A DNA stretch of 37,185 bases from Pseudomonadota bacterium (GTDB taxonomy: Bacteria; Pseudomonadota; Alphaproteobacteria; Reyranellales; Reyranellaceae). The notes under the pieces are model-generated. The model had not been told where the DNA came from, ran no database searches, and saw only the letters and a program-made list of their open reading frames with translations. Below, piece after piece: positions 15,653 to 23,081 of this stretch. The number at the start of each line of letters is the position of its first letter. Position 1 is the first letter of the stretch. The position numbers and the translations under genes are program-made. The DNA lies in contig JAFEFG010000044.1 in the NCBI GenBank assembly GCA_018240685.1, positions 1 through 37,185 of the forward strand, given 5' to 3'.

Positions 15653-16558
15653 ATGTTGCGCCACGATAGCGCGCCAATGTCGTCCGCCGCTTCTCGCCGT
15701 CCGTCGCCGATTGCCTGGTTGATCGCGCCGGCCCTGCTGCTCTTCGTCCTGTTCTTCATCCTGCCATTCGCCGTGATGGCGGTGATGTCGTTCTTCTCGG
15801 GCAATCCGATCAGCAACCCCAATGCCGTGCTGACCACGCGCCACTATCAGCGCTTCATCGAGGATTCGGCCGGCATCTTCCACGATGCGCTGTGGGAGAC
15901 GCTGCGCATCGGGCTGATCACCACGGTGGTGTCGCTGCTGATCGGCTATCCGCTGGCGCACTGGATGGCGCGCATGCAGTCGCGGCTCGGCCACGCGCTG
16001 GCCCTGATGGCGGTGATCGCGCCGCTGCTGACCGGCATCGTCGTGCGCACCTTCGCCTGGATGACCATCCTGCAGGACAAGGGCGTCATCAACACGCTGC
16101 TGATCTCCTGGGGCGTGATCAGCAAGCCCTTGCCGCTGATGTACAACGAGTTCGGCACCATCGTGGCCCTGGTCCACATCTACGTGCCCTTCATGGTGCT
16201 GACCCTGATCGGCGTGATCGGCCGCATCGACGAGCGGCTGGAGCAGGCCGCCCGCAGTCTGGGGGCGGGGCGCCTGCGGGCCTTCGCCGAGGTGACGCTG
16301 CCGCTCAGCCTGCCCGGCATCCTGGCCGGTTCGCTGCTGGTTTTCGCGCTGTCGATCAGCGCCTATGTGACGCCGTCGCTGATGGGCGGGACGGATGTGC
16401 TGACGCTGCCGATGCTGATCGCCCAGCAGCTCGGCACCAGCTTCAACCCGAGCTTCGCCGGGGCGCTGGGCGTCATCCTGCTGGCGGTCTGCCTGGTGAT
16501 CGTGATCGCCTACAACGCCATCCTGGCGCGGCTGTCGGGCGAGCAGGGGCTGGCATGA
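15653..16558 (+). CDS. ABC importer permease, PotB-type (polyamine/opine family)
   Basis: The C-terminal 285 or so residues are a clear PotB-like inner-membrane permease with about six helices. It starts WLIAPALLLFVLFFILPFAVM and contains the EAA-type coupling loop EQAARSLGAGRLRAFAEVTLPLSLPGI. The start is uncertain: ATG 15653 (301 residues) and ATG 15677 are both possible and neither has a strong ribosome site; I chose 15653. An open frame continues upstream to 15410, but that stretch crosses the terminator-like and palindromic elements. It overlaps the next permease by ATGA. The genes form a complete type I importer with the downstream binding protein and ATPase. Confidence 0.9.
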   Translation: MLRHDSAPMSSAASRRPSPIAWLIAPALLLFVLFFILPFAVMAVMSFFSGNPISNPNAVLTTRHYQRFIEDSAGIFHDALWETLRIGLITTVVSLLIGYPLAHWMARMQSRLGHALALMAVIAPLLTGIVVRTFAWMTILQDKGVINTLLISWGVISKPLPLMYNEFGTIVALVHIYVPFMVLTLIGVIGRIDERLEQAARSLGAGRLRAFAEVTLPLSLPGILAGSLLVFALSISAYVTPSLMGGTDVLTLPMLIAQQLGTSFNPSFAGALGVILLAVCLVIVIAYNAILARLSGEQGLA

Positions 16559-17370
16559 GCGCCGTCGCCAACCGCAAGCCGTTCGACGCCGGCCGCGCCG
16601 CCTACCTGGCGCTGAACCTGCTGCTGCTGGCCTTCCTGCTGGTGCCGATCGCCATCATCCTGGTGTTCGCGCTCAACCCCACGCCCTACATCTCCTTCCC
16701 GCCCGTGGGCGTCAGCCTGCGCTGGTTCGTGAAGTTCTTCGAGGGCGACGACTTCATGCGCGCGCTGTGGCTGTCGTTGTGGATCGCGGCCTGCGTGCTG
16801 GTCCTGTCGATCGTGATCGGCGGCGCCTGCGCGCTGGCGCTGGCGCGCGGCAACCTGCCGGGCCGGGCCTTCCTGACGGCCTTCTTCATGTCGCCGCTGA
16901 TGCTGCCGGCGATCCTGACCGGCCTGGCGCTGTTCCAGGCCTACCTGCTCGCCGGCATCGGCCGGCCCGTCTGGGGCCTGATCATGGCCCATACGCTGGT
17001 CGCCGTGCCCTACGTGCTGCGCACGACGCTGGCGGTGCTGCACAATTTCGACCGCCGGATCGAGGAAGCCGCCGCAGTGCTCGGGGCGAGCCCGGCCCGC
17101 GTCTTTTTCGAGGTGACCCTGCCGCTGATCCGGCCCGGCGTGTTCGCCGGCGGCGTCTTCGCCTTCATCGTCTCCTTCGACCAGTTCCCGGTATCGCTGT
17201 TCCTGGTGGTGCCCAAGGGCGAGACCCTGCCGGTCGTGCTGTTCAACTACATGAAGTTCGACCTCGACGGCGCCATCGCGGCCGCCTCGATGGTCTCGAT
17301 CTTGCTGGCGCTGGCCGTGGTGGTGGTGCTGGAGAGGCTGATCGGATTGAAAGCCTACGTTAAGCTCTGA
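16555..17370 (+). CDS. ABC importer permease, PotC-type
   Basis: The 271-residue protein is the second inner-membrane permease of the importer. A first helix (LALNLLLLAFLLVPIAIILVFA) is followed by PTPYISFPPVGVSLRWFVKFFE, typical of PotC/PotI-like subunits. Further helices and the EAA loop EEAAAVLGASPARVFFEVTLPLIRPGV follow; the loop couples to the ATPase. The heterodimer with the preceding permease forms the channel. Its start codon overlaps the preceding stop (ATGA). The solute is not given by the permease sequence. Confidence 0.93.
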   Translation: MSAVANRKPFDAGRAAYLALNLLLLAFLLVPIAIILVFALNPTPYISFPPVGVSLRWFVKFFEGDDFMRALWLSLWIAACVLVLSIVIGGACALALARGNLPGRAFLTAFFMSPLMLPAILTGLALFQAYLLAGIGRPVWGLIMAHTLVAVPYVLRTTLAVLHNFDRRIEEAAAVLGASPARVFFEVTLPLIRPGVFAGGVFAFIVSFDQFPVSLFLVVPKGETLPVVLFNYMKFDLDGAIAAASMVSILLALAVVVVLERLIGLKAYVKL

Positions 17371-17394
17371 TGGGGAACACAGGAGGGGTTGATC

Positions 17395-18441
17395 ATGATT
17401 TCACGTCGTAGAGCCTTGCAGGCCGGCGCCGGCCTCGCCGCGGCGGCGACATTCGGGGCGCCCGCCATCCTTCATGCCGAGACCAGGACGCTCAAGATCA
17501 CGACCTGGGGCGGCAAGTGGGGCGCCATCATGAAGGACACGATCCTTCCGATGTTCGAGAAGGAGCACAGTTGCCAGGTGTCGGCCGACCAGGCCTTCCC
17601 GTTCCTGCCCAAGCTGCAGGCGAGCCCCAAGAACGATCCGCTCTACGACGTCTTCCACTCCAACTCGAACGAGCAGTGGAGCGCGGTCGAGCAGGGGCTG
17701 GTGATGGACAAGATCACGGTCAAGGAAGTGCCCAACGTCGCCGACGTCTATCCCTGGGCCGTCAGCGACAAGATCGTGGGCGTGGCGATCTTCACCAGCG
17801 CGATCGGGCTGGGCTATCGCACCGACAAGGGCATTGCGGCGCCCAAGTCGTGGAAGGATCTCGCCGATCCCAAGCTGGCCGGCGCCCGCGGCGGCTATCT
17901 CATCCCGGTGAACAGCCTCGGCCAGTGCCACCTGATGATGCTGGGCAAGGTCTACGGCAAGGGACTGCAGGACCTCGACGCCGCCTACAAGGCGCTGGAG
18001 CAGCTCAAGCCCATCAAGCTGGTCGATTTCACCGGCCAGATGGAGAAGATGCTGCTGTCGGGCGAGGTCATCGAGGGCGTCATCCACGACTCCGGCGTCT
18101 ATCGCTACGAGGGCGCCAACCGCCAGCCGGTCGACTTCTGCAGCCCGAGCGAAGGCGTCATGGCGCTGGAGCAGGTGCTGAACGTCACGCCGGGCTCCAA
18201 AGTGAAGGAACTGGCCTTCGCCTACATCGACTTCATGCTTCGCCCCGAGGTGCAGAAGCTCCTCGCCGAGGGCGTGTGGTACTCGCCGGCCAACAAGAAG
18301 GTGAAGCTCGACGCCAAGTACGACGCCAAGCTGCTCACCACGCCCGAGAAGGTCGCAACCCTGATCCAGCCCGACTGGAAATGGTACAACGCCCGCAAGG
18401 ACGATATCGACGCGCGCGTCACCAAGATCCTGAAGGGCTGA
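17395..18441 (+). CDS. Periplasmic solute-binding protein, PotD/PotF-like
   Basis: From the ATG at 17395 (AGGAGG lies 8 bases upstream) the product has 348 residues. It has a twin-arginine signal (SRRRALQAGAGLAAAATFGA) and likely cleavage after LHA. The mature protein follows the spermidine/putrescine-binding pattern: LKITTWGGKWGAIMKDTILPMFEKE, DVFHSNSNEQW, YRTDKGIAAPKSWKDLADPKLAG, FAYIDFMLRPEVQK. It captures substrate in the periplasm and delivers it to the two permeases encoded just upstream. The family binds polyamines, opines, thiamine-like and other cationic or amino-acid-derived compounds, so the ligand is open. Context (DUF917, HyuA) suggests a hydantoin- or imidazole-derived ligand, which is inference. 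Confidence 0.92.
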   Translation: MISRRRALQAGAGLAAAATFGAPAILHAETRTLKITTWGGKWGAIMKDTILPMFEKEHSCQVSADQAFPFLPKLQASPKNDPLYDVFHSNSNEQWSAVEQGLVMDKITVKEVPNVADVYPWAVSDKIVGVAIFTSAIGLGYRTDKGIAAPKSWKDLADPKLAGARGGYLIPVNSLGQCHLMMLGKVYGKGLQDLDAAYKALEQLKPIKLVDFTGQMEKMLLSGEVIEGVIHDSGVYRYEGANRQPVDFCSPSEGVMALEQVLNVTPGSKVKELAFAYIDFMLRPEVQKLLAEGVWYSPANKKVKLDAKYDAKLLTTPEKVATLIQPDWKWYNARKDDIDARVTKILKG

Positions 18442-18451
18442 AGCCAACGGC

Positions 18452-18535
18452 GTCATCCCGGGGCGCGCGACAGTCCGCGCGCTTCGGCGGGGGGACTTTC
18501 CTGGATCCGGAACGGTCCCCCGGTCGAGGGATGAC
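18452..18535. repeat. Nested palindromic intergenic element inside the ABC operon
   Basis: An outer 8-bp perfect inverted repeat GTCATCCC (18452-18459)/GGGATGAC (18528-18535) encloses two further hairpins. Hairpin one is GCGCGC (18463-18468)/GCGCGC (18477-18482). Hairpin two is GGGGGAC (18490-18496)/GTCCCCC (18515-18521) with inner TTCC/GGAA (18498-18501/18509-18512) around GGATCC. The whole folds into a three-way structure. The wording (GTCATCCCGGG, GGATCC, GGGATGAC) resembles dispersed palindromic repeats known from alphaproteobacterial intergenic regions; copy number elsewhere in this genome cannot be checked here. It could stabilise the upstream binding-protein mRNA. Confidence 0.6.
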
Positions 18536-18546
18536 AAGGTGCGTAC

Positions 18547-19524
18547 ATGACCTCCGCTTCCATCAAGCTCGCTTCCGTCACCAAGACCTTCGACGGCAAG
18601 GTCGTCGCCGTCGACGACGTCACGCTGGAGATCGGGGCCGGCGAGTTCTTCTCGCTGCTGGGCCCGTCGGGCTGTGGCAAGACCACGTCGCTGCGCATGA
18701 TCGCGGGCTTCGAGCACCCCGATGCCGGGCGCATCCATGTCGGTGGCCGGGACATCACCGACCTGCCGGTGCATCACCGCGACATGGGCATGGTGTTCCA
18801 GTCCTATGCGCTGTTCCCCCATCGCACCGTGGCCGAGAACGTGGCCTTCGGCCTGCGCATGCGCGCCGTGTCCAAGCCCGAGATCGAGCGCCGCGTGGCG
18901 GCGGCTCTGGCGCAGGTGGCGCTGACGGGCTTCGAGGGGCGGCGTCCCTCGCAGCTTTCGGGCGGCCAGCAGCAGCGCGTGGCGCTCGCCCGCGCCATCG
19001 TGATCGAGCCGCGCGTGCTTCTCTGCGACGAGCCGCTGGGCGCGCTCGACCGCAAGCTGCGCCAGCAGATGCAGTTCGAGCTGAAGGAATTGCAGCGGCG
19101 GCTGGGCGTGACGCTGGTGTTCGTGACCCACGACCAGGAAGAGGCGCTGGCGATGAGCGATCGCATCGCCGTCATGAGCGGGGGTCGGGTCGAGCAGGTC
19201 GGTACGCCGACCGAGATCTACGAGCGTCCGCGCACGCGCTTCGTCGCCGACTTCATCGGCGAGATCAACCTCCTGGACGAGGGGGCCCGGCCGCGCGCCC
19301 TGCGGCCGGAGAAGATCCGCCTCGTGCCGCCGGCCGGGGCGCGGCTGGCCGGCACGGTCGAGACGGCGAACTTCCTGGGCGGCGCGACCCTGTACCGTGT
19401 CAATGCGGGCGGCCGCACCTATCTCGCCCGCGAGGCCCACTCGGGCGAGCGCAGTCCGCGGGCGGCCGGCGACGCCGTCGGGCTGGCCTGGAACGACGCC
19501 GACGTCGTGTCGCTGGAATCGTAG
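18547..19524 (+). CDS. ABC importer ATPase, PotA-like
   Basis: The 325-residue cytoplasmic ATPase energises the importer. Motifs in order are Walker [10 protein letters not shown] (residues 38-46), Q-loop [11 protein letters not shown], signature [14 protein letters not shown], Walker [13 protein letters not shown], the H-loop [14 protein letters not shown], and a C-terminal TOBE domain ([30 protein letters not shown]). This is the standard architecture of PotA/CysA/MalK-type subunits. It follows the binding-protein gene after a 105-base gap occupied by the palindromic element, and the AroM gene begins 10 bases after its stop, so the operon continues. Confidence 0.95.
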   Translation: MTSASIKLASVTKTFDGKVVAVDDVTLEIGAGEFFSLLGPSGCGKTTSLRMIAGFEHPDAGRIHVGGRDITDLPVHHRDMGMVFQSYALFPHRTVAENVAFGLRMRAVSKPEIERRVAAALAQVALTGFEGRRPSQLSGGQQQRVALARAIVIEPRVLLCDEPLGALDRKLRQQMQFELKELQRRLGVTLVFVTHDQEEALAMSDRIAVMSGGRVEQVGTPTEIYERPRTRFVADFIGEINLLDEGARPRALRPEKIRLVPPAGARLAGTVETANFLGGATLYRVNAGGRTYLAREAHSGERSPRAAGDAVGLAWNDADVVSLES

Positions 19525-19534
19525 GAGTAAAGCC

Positions 19535-20221
19535 ATGTCCCGAACGCTGGGAGTCATCACCATCGGCCAGGCGCCGCGCGACGACATCGCCGCCCTGTTC
19601 GCGAGCCTCGCGCCGGCCGGCACCCGGGTCGTGCTGCGCGGTGCGCTGGACGGCCTGAGCGACGCGGAGGTCGACACGCTTACGCCCGAGAATGGCGCCG
19701 ATACGCTCTATACGCGGCTGCGCGGCGACGGAAAGGGCGGCGGGCGCGACGTCAAGATCTCCAAGAAGGCGGTGATCGCCCGGTCGCCCGCGACCATCGC
19801 CAGGCTGCGCGCCGACGGCTGCGACGCGATCGTCTACGCCTGCACGGGCGAATTCCCGCCGATGGAGGGCGACGAGGGCGTGCTGTTCCCGTCGCGGGTG
19901 CTGAACGGGCTTGCCACCGGCCTGCTGCCGCGCGGACGGCTGGGGCTGCTGATCCCGCTCGCCGAGCAGGCGGAGAAGCTCGCCTCGAAATGGGCGCGGC
20001 CCGGTCTCGAGGTCGTGGCCGAGGCGCTGGCGCCCAGCGCCGACGCCGCGGAGGCCAAGGCGGCCGCGGAGCGGCTGGCCGCGCACAAGCCCGATCTCGT
20101 GGCGATGGACTGCATGAGCTATACGCCCGCCACCAAGGAGCAGGTGAAGCCGGCACTGGGCGTGCCGGCGCTGCTCGCCATCACCGCGACCGGGCGCGTG
20201 CTGCGGGAAATGCTCGACTGA
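19535..20221 (+). CDS. AroM family protein
   Basis: The 228-residue product matches the AroM family: LGVITIGQAPRDDI at the start, GALDGLSDAEVDTL, a central DGCDAIVYACTGEFPP segment, LNGLATGLLP, and a C-terminal DLVAMDCMSYTPATK region. The overall pattern resembles the Asp/Glu/hydantoin racemase fold, with Cys residues in the two half-sites (ACTGEF, MDCMSY). The family takes its name from the E. coli gene near aroL, but no reaction is established. Its position between the ABC importer and the DUF917/HyuA genes suggests a role in metabolising the imported compound; a racemase-like activity on a hydantoin-type ligand is conceivable. TAGGAG lies 8 bases upstream. Confidence 0.88.
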   Translation: MSRTLGVITIGQAPRDDIAALFASLAPAGTRVVLRGALDGLSDAEVDTLTPENGADTLYTRLRGDGKGGGRDVKISKKAVIARSPATIARLRADGCDAIVYACTGEFPPMEGDEGVLFPSRVLNGLATGLLPRGRLGLLIPLAEQAEKLASKWARPGLEVVAEALAPSADAAEAKAAAERLAAHKPDLVAMDCMSYTPATKEQVKPALGVPALLAITATGRVLREMLD

Positions 20222-20251
20222 GCAAGCGGAGCCCGCGCCCCGATGACAGCC

Positions 20252-20821
20252 CTACTTCACTGCGGCGGCGGCCCTGGCCTGCCGGACGGCGAGCGCGAGC
20301 GCGGCGCCGAGATCGGCCAGCATCTTGCCGGTCATCTCGTCGGTGAGCTTGCCGTCGGCGAACTTGTTCTGGGCCTGGGCGATCATGACCTCGGGCTTGT
20401 TGAGCGGGCGGCCGTCGAGGAAGACCAGCGTCTGGCGGAGCTGGTACTGCGCACGCGCCGTGCCCAGTATGCCCATCGAGGCGCCGAACAGTGCGACCGG
20501 CTTGGCGGCGAAGGGCTGCGGCGTCATGCGCGACAGCCAGTCGATGGCGTTCTTGAGCACGCCGGAGATGCCGTAGTTGTACTCGGGGCTCACCAGCACG
20601 ATGCCGTCGGCGGCGAGCATGGTCTTCTGTGCCGCCTGGACCTTGTCGGGAAAGCCCTGCGCCTGGACGTCGGCATCGTAGAGCGGCCAGTCGCCGATCT
20701 CGATCGTCTCGACGCTGACGCCGCTCGGCACACGTTCGATGAAGGCGTTGAGCGACAGGCGGTTGAAGGATGCTTTACGCAGGCTGCCGCAGAACGCGGC
20801 GAGCTTGATTGGCTCGGACAT
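20252..20821 (-). CDS. NAD(P)H-dependent FMN reductase (ChrR/SsuE-like flavodoxin fold)
   Basis: This 189-residue protein has a flavodoxin-like fold. GSLRKASFNRLSLNAF (residues 12-27) is the FMN-phosphate loop, and SPEYNYGISGVLKNAIDWLSR is the hallmark of the NADPH:FMN reductase/chromate reductase family. It reduces FMN, quinones or related acceptors in the cytoplasm. It lies on the opposite strand between the AroM gene and the DUF917 genes, diverging from the latter with 87 bases between starts. Supply of reduced flavin to a monooxygenase is possible but no monooxygenase is encoded in this block; general redox protection is the simpler reading. GGGGAG precedes the ATG. Confidence 0.9.
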   Translation of the reverse strand: MSEPIKLAAFCGSLRKASFNRLSLNAFIERVPSGVSVETIEIGDWPLYDADVQAQGFPDKVQAAQKTMLAADGIVLVSPEYNYGISGVLKNAIDWLSRMTPQPFAAKPVALFGASMGILGTARAQYQLRQTLVFLDGRPLNKPEVMIAQAQNKFADGKLTDEMTGKMLADLGAALALAVRQARAAAAVK

Positions 20822-20908
20822 TGCGTATGGTCTCCCCTGAAAGCCGTTGCTTTGTCAGCCGGCGGACAGACGGCTACATAGAAGGCGCTGAAGGAGTTGG
20901 CAAACGCA

Positions 20909-21988
20909 ATGCCGCTACGCGACATCACGCTCGACGACATCGAATCGCTGGCCGTGGGAGCCTGGGTCCTGGGGACCGGCGGTGGCGGCAGCCCCTATCT
21001 CGGCCTGCTGAACATGCGCGCCCTCTACAAGGAGGGGCATCGCGTGCAGCTCATGCCGGCCTCGGAACTCGAAGATGACGACTGGGTTGCAGCGGTGTCC
21101 AACATGGGTGCGCCGCTGGTGGGCCAGGAACGGCTGACCGACAGCCGCACCATCGCGCGCGCGGTCGACCTGATGGAGCGCCACACCGGGCACAGGTTCC
21201 GCGGGATCATGGCGCTCGAGATCGGCGGCGGAAACTCGATCCAGCCGCTGATGGCGGCGGCGCATCTCAAGCGCCCGGTGATCGATGCCGACATGATGGG
21301 CCGCGCCTATCCCGAGGCGCAGATGACCTCCGTCGCGGTCGGCGACCTCACGCCCTGTCCGCTGACCACGGTCGACGTGCGCGGCCTGGAGTCGGTGGTC
21401 GAGAAGGTGCCGACCTGGAAATGGATGGAACGGGTCAGCCGCAAGATCTGCGTCGAGTACGGCTCGATCGCCTCCACCTGCAAGGCGCCGCGCACCGGCG
21501 CCGAGGTGAAGAAGTGGGGCATCCACGGCACGACCACCAAGGCGATCGCGATCGGCCATGCGGTGCGCGAGGCGCAGCGCCGGCACGAGGATCCGGTGGC
21601 GGCGATCCTCGCGGTCGAGCCGGGCAAGATCCTGTTCCGCGGCAAGGTGGTCGATGTCGAGCGTCGCGCCACCGAGGGCTTCCTGCGCGGCCGCACCAGG
21701 TTCGACGGCATGGACGAGGACCGCGGCTCGAGCCTCGAGATCAACTTCCAGAACGAATGGATCGTGGCCTGGCGCGACGGCAAGCCGATCGCGATGTCGC
21801 CCGACTTGATCTGCGTGCTCGACTCGGTGGCGGGCGAGGCGGTCGGCACCGAGACCATCCGCTACGGCCAGCGCGTGACGGTGATCGCCCTGCCGCCGCC
21901 GCCGGTGTTCCTCTCCGAGAAGGGTCTGCAGCATGTCGGGCCGCGCGCCTTCGGCTACGACATCGATTTCAAGAGCGTGTTTGCGTGA
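20909..21988 (+). CDS. DUF917 (S-methyl thiohydantoin desulfurase-like) protein, copy 1
   Basis: The 359-residue product is a DUF917 protein: LAVGAWVLGTGGGGSPYLGLLN (N-terminal glycine loop), NMGAPLVGQERL, ALEIGGGNSIQPLM, DADMMGRAYPEAQMTS, GIHGTTTKAIAIG, VAAILAVEPGKILFRGKV, and a C-terminal GQRVTVIALPPPPVF. As I recall, the Pfam families have been renamed after S-methyl thiohydantoin desulfurase, an enzyme of S-methyl ergothioneine breakdown; most members remain uncharacterised. The start was taken as ATG 20909; a TTG at 20897 lies on top of the AAGGAG. A close paralogue follows 10 bases after its stop and a HyuA gene after that, pointing to cyclic-amide catabolism. Confidence 0.88.
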   Translation: MPLRDITLDDIESLAVGAWVLGTGGGGSPYLGLLNMRALYKEGHRVQLMPASELEDDDWVAAVSNMGAPLVGQERLTDSRTIARAVDLMERHTGHRFRGIMALEIGGGNSIQPLMAAAHLKRPVIDADMMGRAYPEAQMTSVAVGDLTPCPLTTVDVRGLESVVEKVPTWKWMERVSRKICVEYGSIASTCKAPRTGAEVKKWGIHGTTTKAIAIGHAVREAQRRHEDPVAAILAVEPGKILFRGKVVDVERRATEGFLRGRTRFDGMDEDRGSSLEINFQNEWIVAWRDGKPIAMSPDLICVLDSVAGEAVGTETIRYGQRVTVIALPPPPVFLSEKGLQHVGPRAFGYDIDFKSVFA

Positions 21989-21998
21989 GGAGTTGGAC

Positions 21999-23081
21999 GT
22001 GAGTCTGCGCGAGATCACGGCGGACGACGTCGAATCGCTCGCCGTCGGCGCCTGGGTGCTGGGCACGGGCGGCGGCGGCAATCCGTACCTGTCGCTGCTC
22101 AACATGCGCCTGCTCCATCGCGAGGGAAAGCGCGTGCATCTCATCGATGCCGAGGACCTCGCCGACGATGCCTATGTCGCCGTGATCGCCGGCATGGGCG
22201 CGCCGCTGGTCGGCATCGAGCGCCTGACCGACCATCGCGTCTTCGCCCGCGCCGCGCGACTGATGGAGGAGCATACCGGGCGCAAGTTCGACGCCGTCAT
22301 GGGCATGGAGATCGGCGGCGGCAACGGGCTGCGCCCCCTGCTGGTGGCAGCCCATCTCGGCGTGCCCGTCGTCGACAGCGACACCATGGGCCGCGCCTAT
22401 CCGGAGGCGCAGATGACCTCGGTGGCGGTGGGCGATCTGAAGCCCTGTCCGCTGACCGTCGTGGATGTGCGCGGCCTGGAATCGGTCATCGAGACGGTGC
22501 CGACCTGGAAATGGGCCGAGCGGGTGGGCCGCAAGATCGTGGTCGAATACGGCTCGACCGCCTCGACCTGCCAGCCGCCGCGCAGCGGCGCCGAAGTGAA
22601 GCGATGGGGCATCCACGGCACCACCAGCAAGGCCATTGCGATCGGCCGCGCGGTGCGCGAGGCGCAGCGCACGCACGCCGATCCGGTCGCGGCGATCCTC
22701 GCGGTCGAGCCGGGCAAGCTGCTGTTCCGGGGCAAGGTGATGGACGTGGCGCGCCGCGTCACCGAAGGATACCTGCGCGGCGTGACCCGCTTCGACGGCC
22801 TCGACGAGTTTCGTGATTCGACGCTTACCATCGACTTCCAGAACGAGTGGATCATTGCCTCGCGCGACGGCGCGCCGCTGGCCATGACTCCTGACCTGAT
22901 CTGCGTGCTCGACTCGGTGTCGGGCGAGGCGGTGGGCAGCGAGACGATCCGCTACGGCCAGCGCGTGACCGTGATCGCGCTGCCGCCGCCGGAAGTTTTC
23001 TTGACGCCGAAGGGCCTGGAGCATGTCGGCCCGCGCGCCTTCGGCTACGACCTCGAGTTCAGGAGCGTGTTTTCAGCATGA
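21999..23081 (+). CDS. DUF917 (S-methyl thiohydantoin desulfurase-like) protein, copy 2
   Basis: This 360-residue paralogue of the preceding protein keeps every family block: GAWVLGTGGGGNPYLSLLN, MGAPLVGIERL, MEIGGGNGLRPLL, SDTMGRAYPEAQMTS, WGIHGTTSKAIAIG, LFRGKV and RVTVIALPPPEVF. By eye roughly 70% of positions are identical to copy 1, and DNA identity is high in the GRAYPEAQMTS region. The start is GTG 21999, set by GAGGAG 6 bases upstream; an in-frame ATG at 21933 lies inside copy 1. Its stop overlaps the HyuA start (ATGA). The two copies may form a heteromer or have different substrates; a recent tandem duplication is the likely origin. Confidence 0.88.
   Translation: MSLREITADDVESLAVGAWVLGTGGGGNPYLSLLNMRLLHREGKRVHLIDAEDLADDAYVAVIAGMGAPLVGIERLTDHRVFARAARLMEEHTGRKFDAVMGMEIGGGNGLRPLLVAAHLGVPVVDSDTMGRAYPEAQMTSVAVGDLKPCPLTVVDVRGLESVIETVPTWKWAERVGRKIVVEYGSTASTCQPPRSGAEVKRWGIHGTTSKAIAIGRAVREAQRTHADPVAAILAVEPGKLLFRGKVMDVARRVTEGYLRGVTRFDGLDEFRDSTLTIDFQNEWIIASRDGAPLAMTPDLICVLDSVSGEAVGSETIRYGQRVTVIALPPPEVFLTPKGLEHVGPRAFGYDLEFRSVFSA

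Noticed and set aside
17401..19677. 758-codon minus-strand open frame opposite the binding protein and ATPase
   Set aside because: It is the complement of two clear ABC transporter genes; its codon pattern is a by-product of high third-position GC.
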